64,000 bases of DNA from Aquabacterium sp. Lineage in GTDB: Bacteria; Pseudomonadota; Gammaproteobacteria; Burkholderiales; Burkholderiaceae_C. A model generated the notes under the pieces. It was not told the origin of the DNA. It saw only the letters and a list, made by a program, of their open reading frames with translations, and searched no databases. The position numbers and the translations under genes were made by a program. Positions 9,612 through 17,815 of this stretch are shown one piece after another. The stretch covers positions 1 through 64,000 of the forward strand of contig NZ_JACRAH010000039.1 in NCBI RefSeq assembly GCF_016234775.1, given 5' to 3'. The number at the start of each line of letters is the position of its first letter. The first letter of the stretch is position 1.

Positions 9612-9640
9612 AACGCCCGGTTTTTGCCGGGCGTTTCGCA
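9612..9640 (+). terminator. intrinsic terminator after the CBS gene
   Basis: Perfect 9-bp inverted repeat AACGCCCGG (9612-9620) / CCGGGCGTT (9627-9635) with a six-base T-rich loop and a short T-containing tail, 31 bases after the CBS gene stop. The U-tract after the stem is short, so efficiency may be moderate. Confidence 0.65.
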
Positions 9641-9725
9641 TTCTGGCGCCCGGTGATGGCATCAAGGACTGGCCGATAGGGGACAATAGCGGCTTCCGCT
9701 TTGGATGACACAGAATTTTGGCGCT

Positions 9726-10826
9726 ATGGCTGGCAGCACCCTTGGTCTCTTGTTCACCGTGACGAACTTTGGCGAATCGCATGGCCCGGCCATCGGTTGC
9801 GTGATCGACGGATGCCCTCCGGGCATGACGCTGTCCGAGGCCGACATTCAGCCCGACCTGGATCGCCGCCGCCCTGGTACCTCGCGCCACGTCACCCAGC
9901 GCAACGAGCCTGATGCCGTCGAAATCCTCAGTGGCGTCTACGAAGGCAAGACCACCGGCGCCCCCATTGCCCTGTTGATCCGCAACACGGACCAGCGCAG
10001 CAAGGACTACGGCAACATCATGCAGACGTTCCGGCCGGGCCACGCTGACTACACCTACTGGCACAAGTACGGCATCCGCGATCCGCGCGGTGGTGGCCGC
10101 TCTTCTGCCCGCATGACCGCGCCCATGGTGGCAGCCGGTGCCGTGGCCAAGAAGTGGTTGCGCGAACAGTTCGGTACCGAGATCCGCGCCTGCATGACCC
10201 AGCTGGGCACCATGCCCATCGCCTTCGAAGGTTGGGATCATGTGCCCAACAATCCCTTCTTCGCGCCCAATGTCAGCCAGATCGAAGCGCTGGAAGGTTA
10301 TATGGACGACTTGCGCAAGGATGGCGATTCCTGTGGTGCCAAGCTGATCGTGGAAGCCTCCGGCGTGCCCGTTGGCCTGGGTGAACCGCTGTTTGACAAG
10401 CTGGATGCCGACATCGCCTACGCCATGATGGGCATCAACGCCGTCAAGGGCGTGGAGATCGGCGCAGGCTTCGAGAGCGTGAGCCAGCGCGGTACCGTGC
10501 ATGGTGACGAGCTCTATCCGGACGGCTTTGCCTCCAACCATGCCGGTGGCGTGCTCGGTGGCATCTCCACCGGCCAGGACATCCGCGTGGCCATCGCCAT
10601 CAAGCCGACCAGCTCGATCCGTTCACCACGCCAGTCCATCGACCTCAACGGCCAGCCCGCCACGGTGGAAACTTTCGGCCGACATGATCCCTGCGTGGGC
10701 ATCCGCGCCACGCCGATCGCCGAAGCCATGCTGGCCCTGGTGCTGATCGATCACGCCTTGCGTCATCGCGCGCAGTGCGGTGACGTGGAGGTTGACACGC
10801 CCCGAATTGCGGCACAACGCCCCTGA
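9726..10826 (+). CDS. aroC: chorismate synthase
   Basis: Last step of the shikimate pathway: 5-enolpyruvylshikimate-3-phosphate to chorismate, using reduced FMN. The signature [15 protein letters not shown] is at the N-terminus, with [11 protein letters not shown] and RGTVHGDEL further on. Length from 9726 is 366 aa, the normal size; an in-frame ATG at 9705 would add seven residues (MTQNFGA) not usual in the family. Stands alone between the CBS gene and a chemoreceptor. Its product feeds pabB found later in the window. Confidence 0.96.
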   Translation: MAGSTLGLLFTVTNFGESHGPAIGCVIDGCPPGMTLSEADIQPDLDRRRPGTSRHVTQRNEPDAVEILSGVYEGKTTGAPIALLIRNTDQRSKDYGNIMQTFRPGHADYTYWHKYGIRDPRGGGRSSARMTAPMVAAGAVAKKWLREQFGTEIRACMTQLGTMPIAFEGWDHVPNNPFFAPNVSQIEALEGYMDDLRKDGDSCGAKLIVEASGVPVGLGEPLFDKLDADIAYAMMGINAVKGVEIGAGFESVSQRGTVHGDELYPDGFASNHAGGVLGGISTGQDIRVAIAIKPTSSIRSPRQSIDLNGQPATVETFGRHDPCVGIRATPIAEAMLALVLIDHALRHRAQCGDVEVDTPRIAAQRP

Positions 10827-11045
10827 AATTGCACCGCATTGGGTTGATGAGCATAGGCAAGGCACAAAGCCTGTGCATGCCCGATTCGGGTGCAAGCTAG
10901 TCTGGCGTAATTGGCCAATTGTTCAGAATTTCGGTCGCACTGATTCCTGTTGAAATGCCTGCACGTTCAACGTTTGTTGGTCGGGTAGGTTCGTGCGAAC
11001 CAGGTTCTACCCCTGAGCCCCTGACCAAGCTTAAAAGGGGTCACC
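10827..11045. other. intergenic region before the chemoreceptor
   Basis: 219 bases without an ORF. It contains a perfect 12-base palindrome AATTGGCCAATT at 10909-10920. The AAGGGG ribosome binding site of the next gene is at 11035-11040. No convincing sigma28 promoter was found. Confidence 0.5.
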
Positions 11046-13088
11046 ATGCGTTCCATATTCGGATCAGGGTCGGGGCATGTCTTGCTGGAAGCAGGATCAA
11101 GGCGTGCATCTTCTGGTGGCGTTGAAGCCTTCATGGCTTTTTTCAGGTACCACGGTATCTGGGCGCCCGGCGTTCGCCTCTTCAGGCGATTGAGTTTTCA
11201 GACCAAGGCCAGCATCGTGTCGCTGGCGTTTCTGGTGCCCTTGCTGGTGCTGGGTTGGTCCTTCAACATCAGCAAGCAGGCCGATCTGGATTTCGTGCAA
11301 TCGGAGCGTCAAGGCGTGGCGTATGCGCAGCCCTTGATCAGCCTCGGTGCGGCTTTGCTTCGCGAAGAGGCCATGGGTTGGGCGGACCGCAGGCCGGCGG
11401 AGGTGGGCGAGCGCCTGGCGGCATCGCGGCAACAGCGTGATCAGGTCTGGCAGCAGTTGAGTCAGACCCATCAGGCAGGTGGCGCAGCCTTGAGCGCGGG
11501 TGCAGCGTATGAGGCCTTGGCGCGGGCCATGCAGGGCGTGCCGACAGGTCAGGATGCCGGCGCACCAACCAGACAAGGCATGGACGAGACATTGAAGGCG
11601 CAGGCCGCTTTGCTGGACGTGGTGGTGGACAAGTCCAACCTTGCGCTGGACCCGGCCTTTGCCAGCTACTACGTGATGGATGCGGCGCTGATCGCTTCAC
11701 CCGACCTCATCTGGTGTGCGGGTCGTTTGCGCGGCCTGCTTGAGCGTGTGATACGCAGCGGGCATGCCAGTACGCAGGATCTGGTGGCCATTGACCGTGA
11801 AAGCGAAGCAGTTTCACGCAGGGTGGCGCAACTGGAGGTGTCCTTGGGCAAGGCGGCCAAGGATGTGCCTGGTTTGTTGGCGCGCGTGTCGCTTGATGCC
11901 GTCAGGCAAGCGTCCACCAGACTGGTTCGTATGGCCGACGATCTGGTGCAAGGGCATCCGATGCCTGCCAACACGCAGGCCATGTTGGAGGCCAGTGCGC
12001 AGACCATCGACGAAGCGGAAGCCTTGTCGCACAAAGGCATGAATGAACTCGACGGCATGCTGGCCGATCGAGAAGGCGGCCTGCGTGGCTCGCGGGCGTG
12101 GGTCAATGGCCTGACCAGCGTGTGCGTGGCGCTCGCCTTCTATCTCTTGCTGTGCTTTTACCGCGTGACCCGTGGCGGGATGGAGGAGGTGCGTCAGCAT
12201 CTGGTGGCCATGACCGCGGGCGACCTGACCACCCGGCCACGCCCATGGGGCTGTGACGAGGCCGCCAGCCTGATGTGCAGCCTGGCCGACATGCAGGGCG
12301 CCTTGCGCAGGGTGGTCAGTGAGGTCAGGGAGGCTTCGGAAATCATCGTGCATTCCAGCAGTGAAATCGCGGCGGGTTCCAACGACCTGTCCGCGCGCAC
12401 TGAGCGCACCGCCTCCAATCTGGAGGAGTCGGCCTCCTCCATGGAAGAGATCGCCGTGACGGTGAGGCAAACGGCCGACCATGCCGTGGAGGCAGCTGCG
12501 CTGGCACGCGGCAATGCCGATGTGGCCGAGACGGGCGGCGAGGTGATCGGTCAGGTCGTGCACACGATGCAGGACATCCATCAATCGTCCAACCAGATCG
12601 CCGACATCATCTCCGTGATCGATGGCATTGCCTTTCAGACCAACATCCTGGCGCTGAATGCGGCTGTGGAGGCGGCGAGGGCAGGTGAGCAAGGGCGCGG
12701 TTTTGCCGTGGTGGCAGGCGAGGTTCGGGCGTTGGCGCAACGCAGTGCATCGGCGGCGCACGAGATCAAGGCGCTCATCACGGACAGTGTGGCCCGCGTC
12801 AAGAGCGGTACGCGTGTGGTGGAGACGGCCGGGCACACCATGGGTGACATCCTGGCGAATGCGCAGCGCATGAACAGCCTGCTGTCGGAGATCGCCGTGG
12901 GTGCGCGCGAGCAGAGCGCGGGCGTGGAGCTGGTCGGGCAGTCGGTGCAGGATCTGGATCGCGTCACGCAGGAAAACGCCGCCTTGGTCGAGGAGACCGC
13001 CGCGGCGTCGGAGTCGCTCAAATTGCAGGCGCAGTCGCTGATGACCGCGGTGTCCGCGTTCAGGCTGCCCCAGCCTGCCGGGGCTTGA
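11046..13088 (+). CDS. methyl-accepting chemotaxis protein
   Basis: A 680-aa transmembrane chemoreceptor. TM1 is around residues 55-75 ([14 protein letters not shown]), followed by a periplasmic region of about 275 residues, TM2 near 350-370 ([15 protein letters not shown]), a HAMP segment and the cytoplasmic signalling helix. The highly conserved tip motif [17 protein letters not shown] is intact. The ATG at 11046 has a strong AAGGGG site five bases upstream; it leaves an unusual ~45-residue cytoplasmic N-terminus, and a second ATG at 11133 would give a conventional one. No recognisable ligand-binding motif. Confidence 0.93.
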   Translation: MRSIFGSGSGHVLLEAGSRRASSGGVEAFMAFFRYHGIWAPGVRLFRRLSFQTKASIVSLAFLVPLLVLGWSFNISKQADLDFVQSERQGVAYAQPLISLGAALLREEAMGWADRRPAEVGERLAASRQQRDQVWQQLSQTHQAGGAALSAGAAYEALARAMQGVPTGQDAGAPTRQGMDETLKAQAALLDVVVDKSNLALDPAFASYYVMDAALIASPDLIWCAGRLRGLLERVIRSGHASTQDLVAIDRESEAVSRRVAQLEVSLGKAAKDVPGLLARVSLDAVRQASTRLVRMADDLVQGHPMPANTQAMLEASAQTIDEAEALSHKGMNELDGMLADREGGLRGSRAWVNGLTSVCVALAFYLLLCFYRVTRGGMEEVRQHLVAMTAGDLTTRPRPWGCDEAASLMCSLADMQGALRRVVSEVREASEIIVHSSSEIAAGSNDLSARTERTASNLEESASSMEEIAVTVRQTADHAVEAAALARGNADVAETGGEVIGQVVHTMQDIHQSSNQIADIISVIDGIAFQTNILALNAAVEAARAGEQGRGFAVVAGEVRALAQRSASAAHEIKALITDSVARVKSGTRVVETAGHTMGDILANAQRMNSLLSEIAVGAREQSAGVELVGQSVQDLDRVTQENAALVEETAAASESLKLQAQSLMTAVSAFRLPQPAGA

Positions 13089-13091
13089 GGC

Positions 13092-13508
13092 TCAGTTCAG
13101 TTCGCAGGCCTTTTCCGGGCGTTCGATCAGTTCGATCTTGTAGCCGTCTGGGTCGGCGATGAAGGCGATCACCGTGCTGCCACCCTTGATGGGGCCAGGC
13201 TCACGCGTGATCGCGCCACCCAGCGTGGCCAGCTTGGCGCGTGCGGCATCACACGTGGCCTGCACACTGGGCACACCCAATGCAATGTGGCCATAGGCGG
13301 TGCCCAGCTCGTATTCGGTGACGCCGTAGTTGTAGGTCAGTTCCAGCTCGGCGTGTTCAGGGTTGCGACCATAGCCCAGGAAGGCCAGGGTGTACTGCTG
13401 TTCCGGGCGATCCGTGGTGCGCAGCAGGGTCATGCCCAGCACCTGGGTGTAGAAGTCGATCGAGCGCTGGAGGTTGCCAACGCGCAGCATGGTGTGCAGC
13501 AGTCGCAT
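13092..13508 (-). CDS. gloA: lactoylglutathione lyase (glyoxalase I)
   Basis: A 138-aa VOC-fold enzyme that converts the methylglyoxal-glutathione hemithioacetal to S-lactoylglutathione. Metal-ligand positions of the Ni-type enzyme are present: H5 ([11 protein letters not shown]), Glu in HAELELTYN, His in AYGHIALGV and Glu in KIELIER. The start at 13508 matches the family N-terminus; the in-frame extension to 13616 adds 36 residues without homology-like features. Convergent with the chemoreceptor, whose stop is 3 bases away. Confidence 0.95.
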   Translation of the reverse strand: MRLLHTMLRVGNLQRSIDFYTQVLGMTLLRTTDRPEQQYTLAFLGYGRNPEHAELELTYNYGVTEYELGTAYGHIALGVPSVQATCDAARAKLATLGGAITREPGPIKGGSTVIAFIADPDGYKIELIERPEKACELN

Positions 13509-13626
13509 GAGTGTGTTCGCTTGAGTGGAGATGTCGACAGTGTGCTGCGCTGGTGTGGGCATGCCAGACAGCGCCGCAGGAAACCCCGCTTGGGCTGCTG
13601 GCATGTCGCTGCTCAAGTGGGATGGA

Positions 13627-14193
13627 TCACTTGAATTGTGGCAGCAAGACGCTGTCTATCAGCCAGACTGTGCCGTTGGTGGTCTTGACGCCTTTGCAAC
13701 TGGCGACCGACTGGTTGACGGTGGCACCCTCGGCCCCGAACGCCAGGAACAGGTTCTGGCCTTGCAGGCTGGGCACCTGGCTGGGGATCAGGCTGCGACG
13801 TGGGTCCGCGTTGCGGGTGGTCACGTGATAGGTCAGCACCTTGGTCAGCAATTTGGGGTCACTGCCAATGAGGTCCAGCAAGGGCGCAGGCACCTTGGCG
13901 AAGGCATCGTTGGTGGGCGCGAACACCGTCAGCGGGCCCTTGCCGGACAGGGCGCCCGTGAGGTCGGCGGCAACGACCAGCGAGACCAACGTGCTGAGTT
14001 GGGGCGTTGCAATGGCCGCGTCAACGATGGTGCCGGGGAACTCTGTCAGCTGGGCATGGCGGCAAGACAGGAACGCGTTGATATTGGTCAGCGATGCCTG
14101 GGCAGGGGCCATCACGACGAGCGCGGTCGCCAGGGCGGCGGCCTTGCCCAACTGGCGCAGCGCAGGGCGGGGAAAGCGAGTGAACTTGAACAT
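13627..14193 (-). CDS. secreted fasciclin-domain protein
   Basis: A 188-aa exported protein with a signal peptide (hydrophobic [17 protein letters not shown]) and one FAS1 domain: [25 protein letters not shown], and the C-terminal [14 protein letters not shown]1 domains mediate adhesion or matrix binding. A clean AGGAG site lies before the ATG. Its upstream region carries a striking tandem repeat (listed separately). Two cysteines outside the core could form a disulfide. Confidence 0.9.
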   Translation of the reverse strand: MFKFTRFPRPALRQLGKAAALATALVVMAPAQASLTNINAFLSCRHAQLTEFPGTIVDAAIATPQLSTLVSLVVAADLTGALSGKGPLTVFAPTNDAFAKVPAPLLDLIGSDPKLLTKVLTYHVTTRNADPRRSLIPSQVPSLQGQNLFLAFGAEGATVNQSVASCKGVKTTNGTVWLIDSVLLPQFK

Positions 14194-14248
14194 GGCTTGA
14201 ACTCCTGAGAGCGTTGGATGAGGGTGAATACCGGCCGGTTTCGGATGA

Positions 14249-14281
14249 GACTAATCGGTATGAAATGCGACTAATCGGTAT
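14249..14281 (-). promoter_or_regulatory. tandem 13-base operator-like repeat upstream of the fasciclin gene
   Basis: The 13-mer GACTAATCGGTAT occurs exactly at 14249-14261 and 14269-14281, a 20-base period or about two helical turns, 56-88 bases upstream of the fasciclin start. A perfect palindrome ACCGGCCGGT (14230-14239) sits between the repeats and the gene. This arrangement is typical of a cooperative activator or repressor site; the regulator is unknown. Confidence 0.5.
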
Positions 14282-14369
14282 TCATTGTGCAGTTTTTGGG
14301 CATTCCGTGCACATTGGCCCTGTTTTCATCCGGGGAACCGGGCACCTTGTGGTACCGGAGCAGGCGTTT

Positions 14370-16232
14370 TCAGTTAGTCGCGCGCTGAAGGGAGACGGGC
14401 AACCAACCGCGTACGCTGTTGAGCAGCGCAAGCCCTTGTGCCTGATCCAGGTCGGACAAGGTCAGGCGGCGTTCGGCCAGTTGGCCCTGGGCCAGCAAGC
14501 TGGTGCGCATCACGCCAGGCAGCAAGCCCACGGACAAGGGCGGCGTGTACCACTGGCCATCGAGCTTGAGCGCCAGGTTGCCGATCGTGAACTCGGTCAA
14601 CTCGCCCGCCTGGTTGAACAGCAGGGTGTCAAACACACCCTCGGGCGGTTTGAAGGCGGCATAGATGGCGCGCCGGGTGGTCTTGTGGCGGATGAAATCA
14701 TCCGCTGGCGGCATGGCGCGTTCTGCCAGTTGCACGGTCAGCATGGCTTGATCATCTGGCGCGGGACCGGATTTGGTGATCGAGCCAGGGCCGATGAGCG
14801 GGCTGGCCTGGGCGTCCACCTCGCCATCCACGGACAGCAGCAGGCGCACGCGATGCACCCCCGCCGGATGGGCGTGGCAAAGGTCGATCAGTGCCTGCTT
14901 CACGCGCTCGGCCAGCGCATCGTTCCAGGCCCAGCCGAAATGGCGGGCACTGCCAGCCAGACGCTGGATGTGCCAGTCCAGGCGGTCGATGCGTCCCTGG
15001 TCAATGCGCAGGGACTCCAGCAGGTGGAAGGGGCTGTCAGCGCGTGTCAGGAAGGCCTGCTTGGCCTTCCACTCGGCCACTTCACCGACTGGCGTGGCGT
15101 CCAGCGTGACGCCGCTGCCGATGCCGCAGTGTGCCGACCAGGGAGCGGGCGGAGGTGGCGTGTGAACACACACCGTGCGGATGGGCACGTTGAAGGTGAC
15201 GCGGCCGCCTGGGGCCATCAGGCCTACAGCGCCGCAATACACGCTGCGCGCAGTGCGCTCCAGTCGGGCAATGTGGTGCATGGCCTGGCGTTTGGGTGCA
15301 CCGGTGACCGAACCGCAGGGAAACAGGGCCCTGAACACCTCACTGAGCTTCACGCCGGCCTTGCTTCGGGCTGTGACCGTGGAGGTCATCTGCCAGACGG
15401 TAGGCAGGGCCTGCACATCAAACAGCGAGGGCACCTTGACGCTGCCGACTTCCGCCACGCGAGACAGGTCATTGCGCAGCAGGTCCACGATCATCAGGTT
15501 CTCGGCGCGCTCCTTGACGCTGGTGCGCAGGTGATTGGCGGCAGCGGCATCGCTGGTTGCATCCAGACCGCGTGCCGCCGTGCCTTTCATGGGGCGCGTG
15601 GTCAGCGTCTGGCCATCCCAGTCGAAGAACAGTTCGGGCGACACACTCAGCACGGCACCCGGTGCGCGGCAGGCGGCACGCGCATCCAGCATCAGGCCAT
15701 AGCCTTGTGGTTGGCTGCGTCGCAGGGCCATGAAGTAGGGCCACAGCGAGGCGGGCTCACCTTGATAGGGGGCGTGCAACTGCGTGGTCAGGTTGACCTG
15801 ATAGACCTCGCCGGCACGGATCAACTCGTGGATCTGTTCGACACGCTTTTGCGCCAGGTCGTCATCCAGGTCGGCTTGCCAGGGGCCTGCTGACCAGTCG
15901 ATATTGGCGGGAACGACGTCATCGCCCAGCCAGGGCTGCGCCTCATCGAACACGGCCCAGACGGCATAGGGCTGGCCGGGCGGCAAGGCCTTGACGGGCA
16001 GGTGGGCGTCCAGGCCCGGTGCGGCTTCATAGGCCACCCAGCCGACGCACCATTGGCCCTGGCGCGCGTGTTCATGGGCGGCATCCAGCAGCCCTGCTAC
16101 TTGCGAGGGATCGTGGGCCACCAGCCAGCGCACGGGGTGCTCGAAACGCCAGCGTTGACGGGGGGCATCGTGCCCTTCGTGCCCCGGAAAATCCAGCAGC
16201 GCGGTGGGCAGGTTCGGGTCTTGATCAAGCAC
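14370..16232 (-). CDS. pabB: aminodeoxychorismate synthase component I fused to aminodeoxychorismate lyase (PabB-PabC)
   Basis: A 620-aa bifunctional enzyme for p-aminobenzoate in folate synthesis. The N-terminal ~400 residues are the chorismate-binding domain, with FPCGSVTGAPKRQAM and RSVYCGAVGLM. The C-terminal ~210 residues are a PLP class IV aminotransferase (PabC-like) with NQAGELTEFTIGN and LLPGVMR. The fusion is common in Burkholderiales. The start overlaps the dsbB gene upstream by eight bases. Confidence 0.93.
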   Translation of the reverse strand: MLDQDPNLPTALLDFPGHEGHDAPRQRWRFEHPVRWLVAHDPSQVAGLLDAAHEHARQGQWCVGWVAYEAAPGLDAHLPVKALPPGQPYAVWAVFDEAQPWLGDDVVPANIDWSAGPWQADLDDDLAQKRVEQIHELIRAGEVYQVNLTTQLHAPYQGEPASLWPYFMALRRSQPQGYGLMLDARAACRAPGAVLSVSPELFFDWDGQTLTTRPMKGTAARGLDATSDAAAANHLRTSVKERAENLMIVDLLRNDLSRVAEVGSVKVPSLFDVQALPTVWQMTSTVTARSKAGVKLSEVFRALFPCGSVTGAPKRQAMHHIARLERTARSVYCGAVGLMAPGGRVTFNVPIRTVCVHTPPPPAPWSAHCGIGSGVTLDATPVGEVAEWKAKQAFLTRADSPFHLLESLRIDQGRIDRLDWHIQRLAGSARHFGWAWNDALAERVKQALIDLCHAHPAGVHRVRLLLSVDGEVDAQASPLIGPGSITKSGPAPDDQAMLTVQLAERAMPPADDFIRHKTTRRAIYAAFKPPEGVFDTLLFNQAGELTEFTIGNLALKLDGQWYTPPLSVGLLPGVMRTSLLAQGQLAERRLTLSDLDQAQGLALLNSVRGWLPVSLQRATN

Positions 16233-16713
16233 GGCGATCTGGCGTGACGGCGCTGTAGATCAAGGCGATGCCCACCACGGCGAACAAGGCCAGGCTCCAG
16301 AACTCGAAAGGCACACCCAGGATGCTCGCGGCAGCATCAGCACAGGAAGCGCGCACCTCGAACACATGGGGCCAACGCGTGTCGGCACCAAAGAAGGAGA
16401 TGATCTTGTCGGCAAAGGTCAGCGCACACGATGAGGACTTGGCGGCCACGAAGTGCTGCCACAGGGCAGCGCCGATGCCGCCCAGCGCCAAGGGTACCGC
16501 CAGCGCAGACAGGCCACGGCGCAGGGCTGCGGCAGGCAGGGCGGCTGCGAGCGGGCACAGCACGGCCAGGGCAATGAAGATCATGCGCTGGAGGATGCAC
16601 CAGGGGCAGGGCTCCATGCCGAACTTGTGCTGGGCCAGCAAGGCCAGGGCGACGGAGACGCCGCAGGCCAGGCCCATCAGGCTCAAGGCAAGGCGGGGGG
16701 GCAGCTTGACCAT
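16225..16713 (-). CDS. dsbB: disulfide bond formation protein B
   Basis: A 162-aa four-helix inner membrane protein that reoxidises DsbA and passes electrons to quinone. The first periplasmic loop has the CPWC pair (36-39); the second has cysteines in SSSCALTF and RASCADAA. The arginine following the CPWC helix (LQRM) is conserved. Overlaps pabBC at its 3' end; ridA lies just upstream on the same strand, so the three may be co-transcribed. Confidence 0.94.
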   Translation of the reverse strand: MVKLPPRLALSLMGLACGVSVALALLAQHKFGMEPCPWCILQRMIFIALAVLCPLAAALPAAALRRGLSALAVPLALGGIGAALWQHFVAAKSSSCALTFADKIISFFGADTRWPHVFEVRASCADAAASILGVPFEFWSLALFAVVGIALIYSAVTPDRRA

Positions 16714-16726
16714 GCCGGGACTCGCT

Positions 16727-17182
16727 TTAGCGAACTTCAGCGATCAACTCGATCTCGACGCAGGCCCCAAGCGGGATCTGGGCCACGCCGAAGGCGCTGC
16801 GCGCATGCACGCCGGCCTCGCCAAAAACTTCGCCCAGCAACTCGGAGCAGCCGTTGGTGACCAGGTGGTGTTCGGTGAAGTCAGGCGAGCTGTTGACCAG
16901 GCTCATGACCTTGACGATGCGCACGACCTTGTCCAGGCCACCGGCGGCGACGCTCAAGGTGCCCATCAGGTCGATGGCGACGCTGCGTGCGGCTTGCTTG
17001 CCCTCGGCGGTGTCCATCGTCTTGCCCAACTGGCCAGCCCAGACCTTGCCGTCTTTCTTGGCAATGTGGCCGGACAGAAAGACCAGGTTGCCCGTGCGAA
17101 CGAAAGGCACATAGGCGGCGGCGGGCACGGCCACGGGCGGCAGGGTGATGCCAAGGTCTTGGAGGCGTTGTTCGATGGACAT
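16727..17182 (-). CDS. RidA/YjgF family protein
   Basis: A 151-aa protein of the RidA (reactive imine/enamine deaminase) superfamily. It carries VFLSGHIA near the N-terminus and the C-terminal block ARSAFGVAQIPLGACVEIE, including the substrate-carboxylate-binding arginine. It starts MSIEQRLQDLGITLPP, like the longer RidA-like subgroup rather than the 128-aa archetype, so its exact substrate is uncertain. Confidence 0.88.
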   Translation of the reverse strand: MSIEQRLQDLGITLPPVAVPAAAYVPFVRTGNLVFLSGHIAKKDGKVWAGQLGKTMDTAEGKQAARSVAIDLMGTLSVAAGGLDKVVRIVKVMSLVNSSPDFTEHHLVTNGCSELLGEVFGEAGVHARSAFGVAQIPLGACVEIELIAEVR

Positions 17183-17269
17183 GGTCGGCGTTGAATCAAA
17201 GTCGGTCTGCGCCGCAGGCCGCGGCTTGAACTGGGAATGCTACACCGAGTGCCTGACGCGCGTCGTCGT

Positions 17270-17680
17270 TCAGGGCTTCGTGCCTTCTGGGTAGCGCGGC
17301 AGACCATCGTCAGGCACATCCCACCAACTGCACGCCGATTCGACGTAAGCGTGAAAGGCTGGCCTTGCCTGAATGGGCTCATCCACGGTGCCGATTCGCA
17401 CACGCAGCACGCCAGGCAAGCTGTCGCGTTCACTGTAGATGGGCGAGCCACAGCATTGGCAGAACCAGCGGCGCTTGCCGGGCGTGGCCTCATAGGCTTG
17501 CATCAGATGCTGCCCTGAGATGAGCTCGAAGTTGGCCGCGTGAACCGGCGCGTTGCTGGCGAACGCCGTGCCCTGGGCCTTGCGGCACTGGCTGCAATAG
17601 CAGACCTGGATGGGGGCGAGTTCACCCCGGATGCGGAACTGAATGCCCCCGCACAGGCAGCTTCCTGTATTCGTGTTCAT
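17270..17680 (-). CDS. GFA family (glutathione-dependent formaldehyde-activating enzyme-like) protein
   Basis: A 136-aa zinc protein of the GFA/CENP-V fold. Zinc cysteines are in GSCLCGGIQF (N-terminus), CYCSQCRKAQG and FCQCCGSPIYSE. The start at 17680 (MNTNTGSCLCGG) is fixed by the family; the in-frame reading to 17890 overlaps the divergent comEC gene and was dropped. Most family members have no proven substrate, so formaldehyde chemistry should not be assumed. Confidence 0.88.
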   Translation of the reverse strand: MNTNTGSCLCGGIQFRIRGELAPIQVCYCSQCRKAQGTAFASNAPVHAANFELISGQHLMQAYEATPGKRRWFCQCCGSPIYSERDSLPGVLRVRIGTVDEPIQARPAFHAYVESACSWWDVPDDGLPRYPEGTKP

Positions 17681-17815
17681 GAGCAGATTGTGCAGGCTGT
17701 CGTCTATCCCTCGTTTTTCGTCACCCCTCCGGGCGTCTTGAATGCGTTTAACGACCTCAAGACAATCTCGCAGCCATTGATACAGATGGCAACATAAAAA
17801 TACAGGTGGCAGGGA

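Noticed and set aside
14214-15893. 559-codon plus-strand ORF
   Set aside because: Antisense of pabBC, a confident enzyme on the other strand; low-complexity His/Gln/Gly composition.
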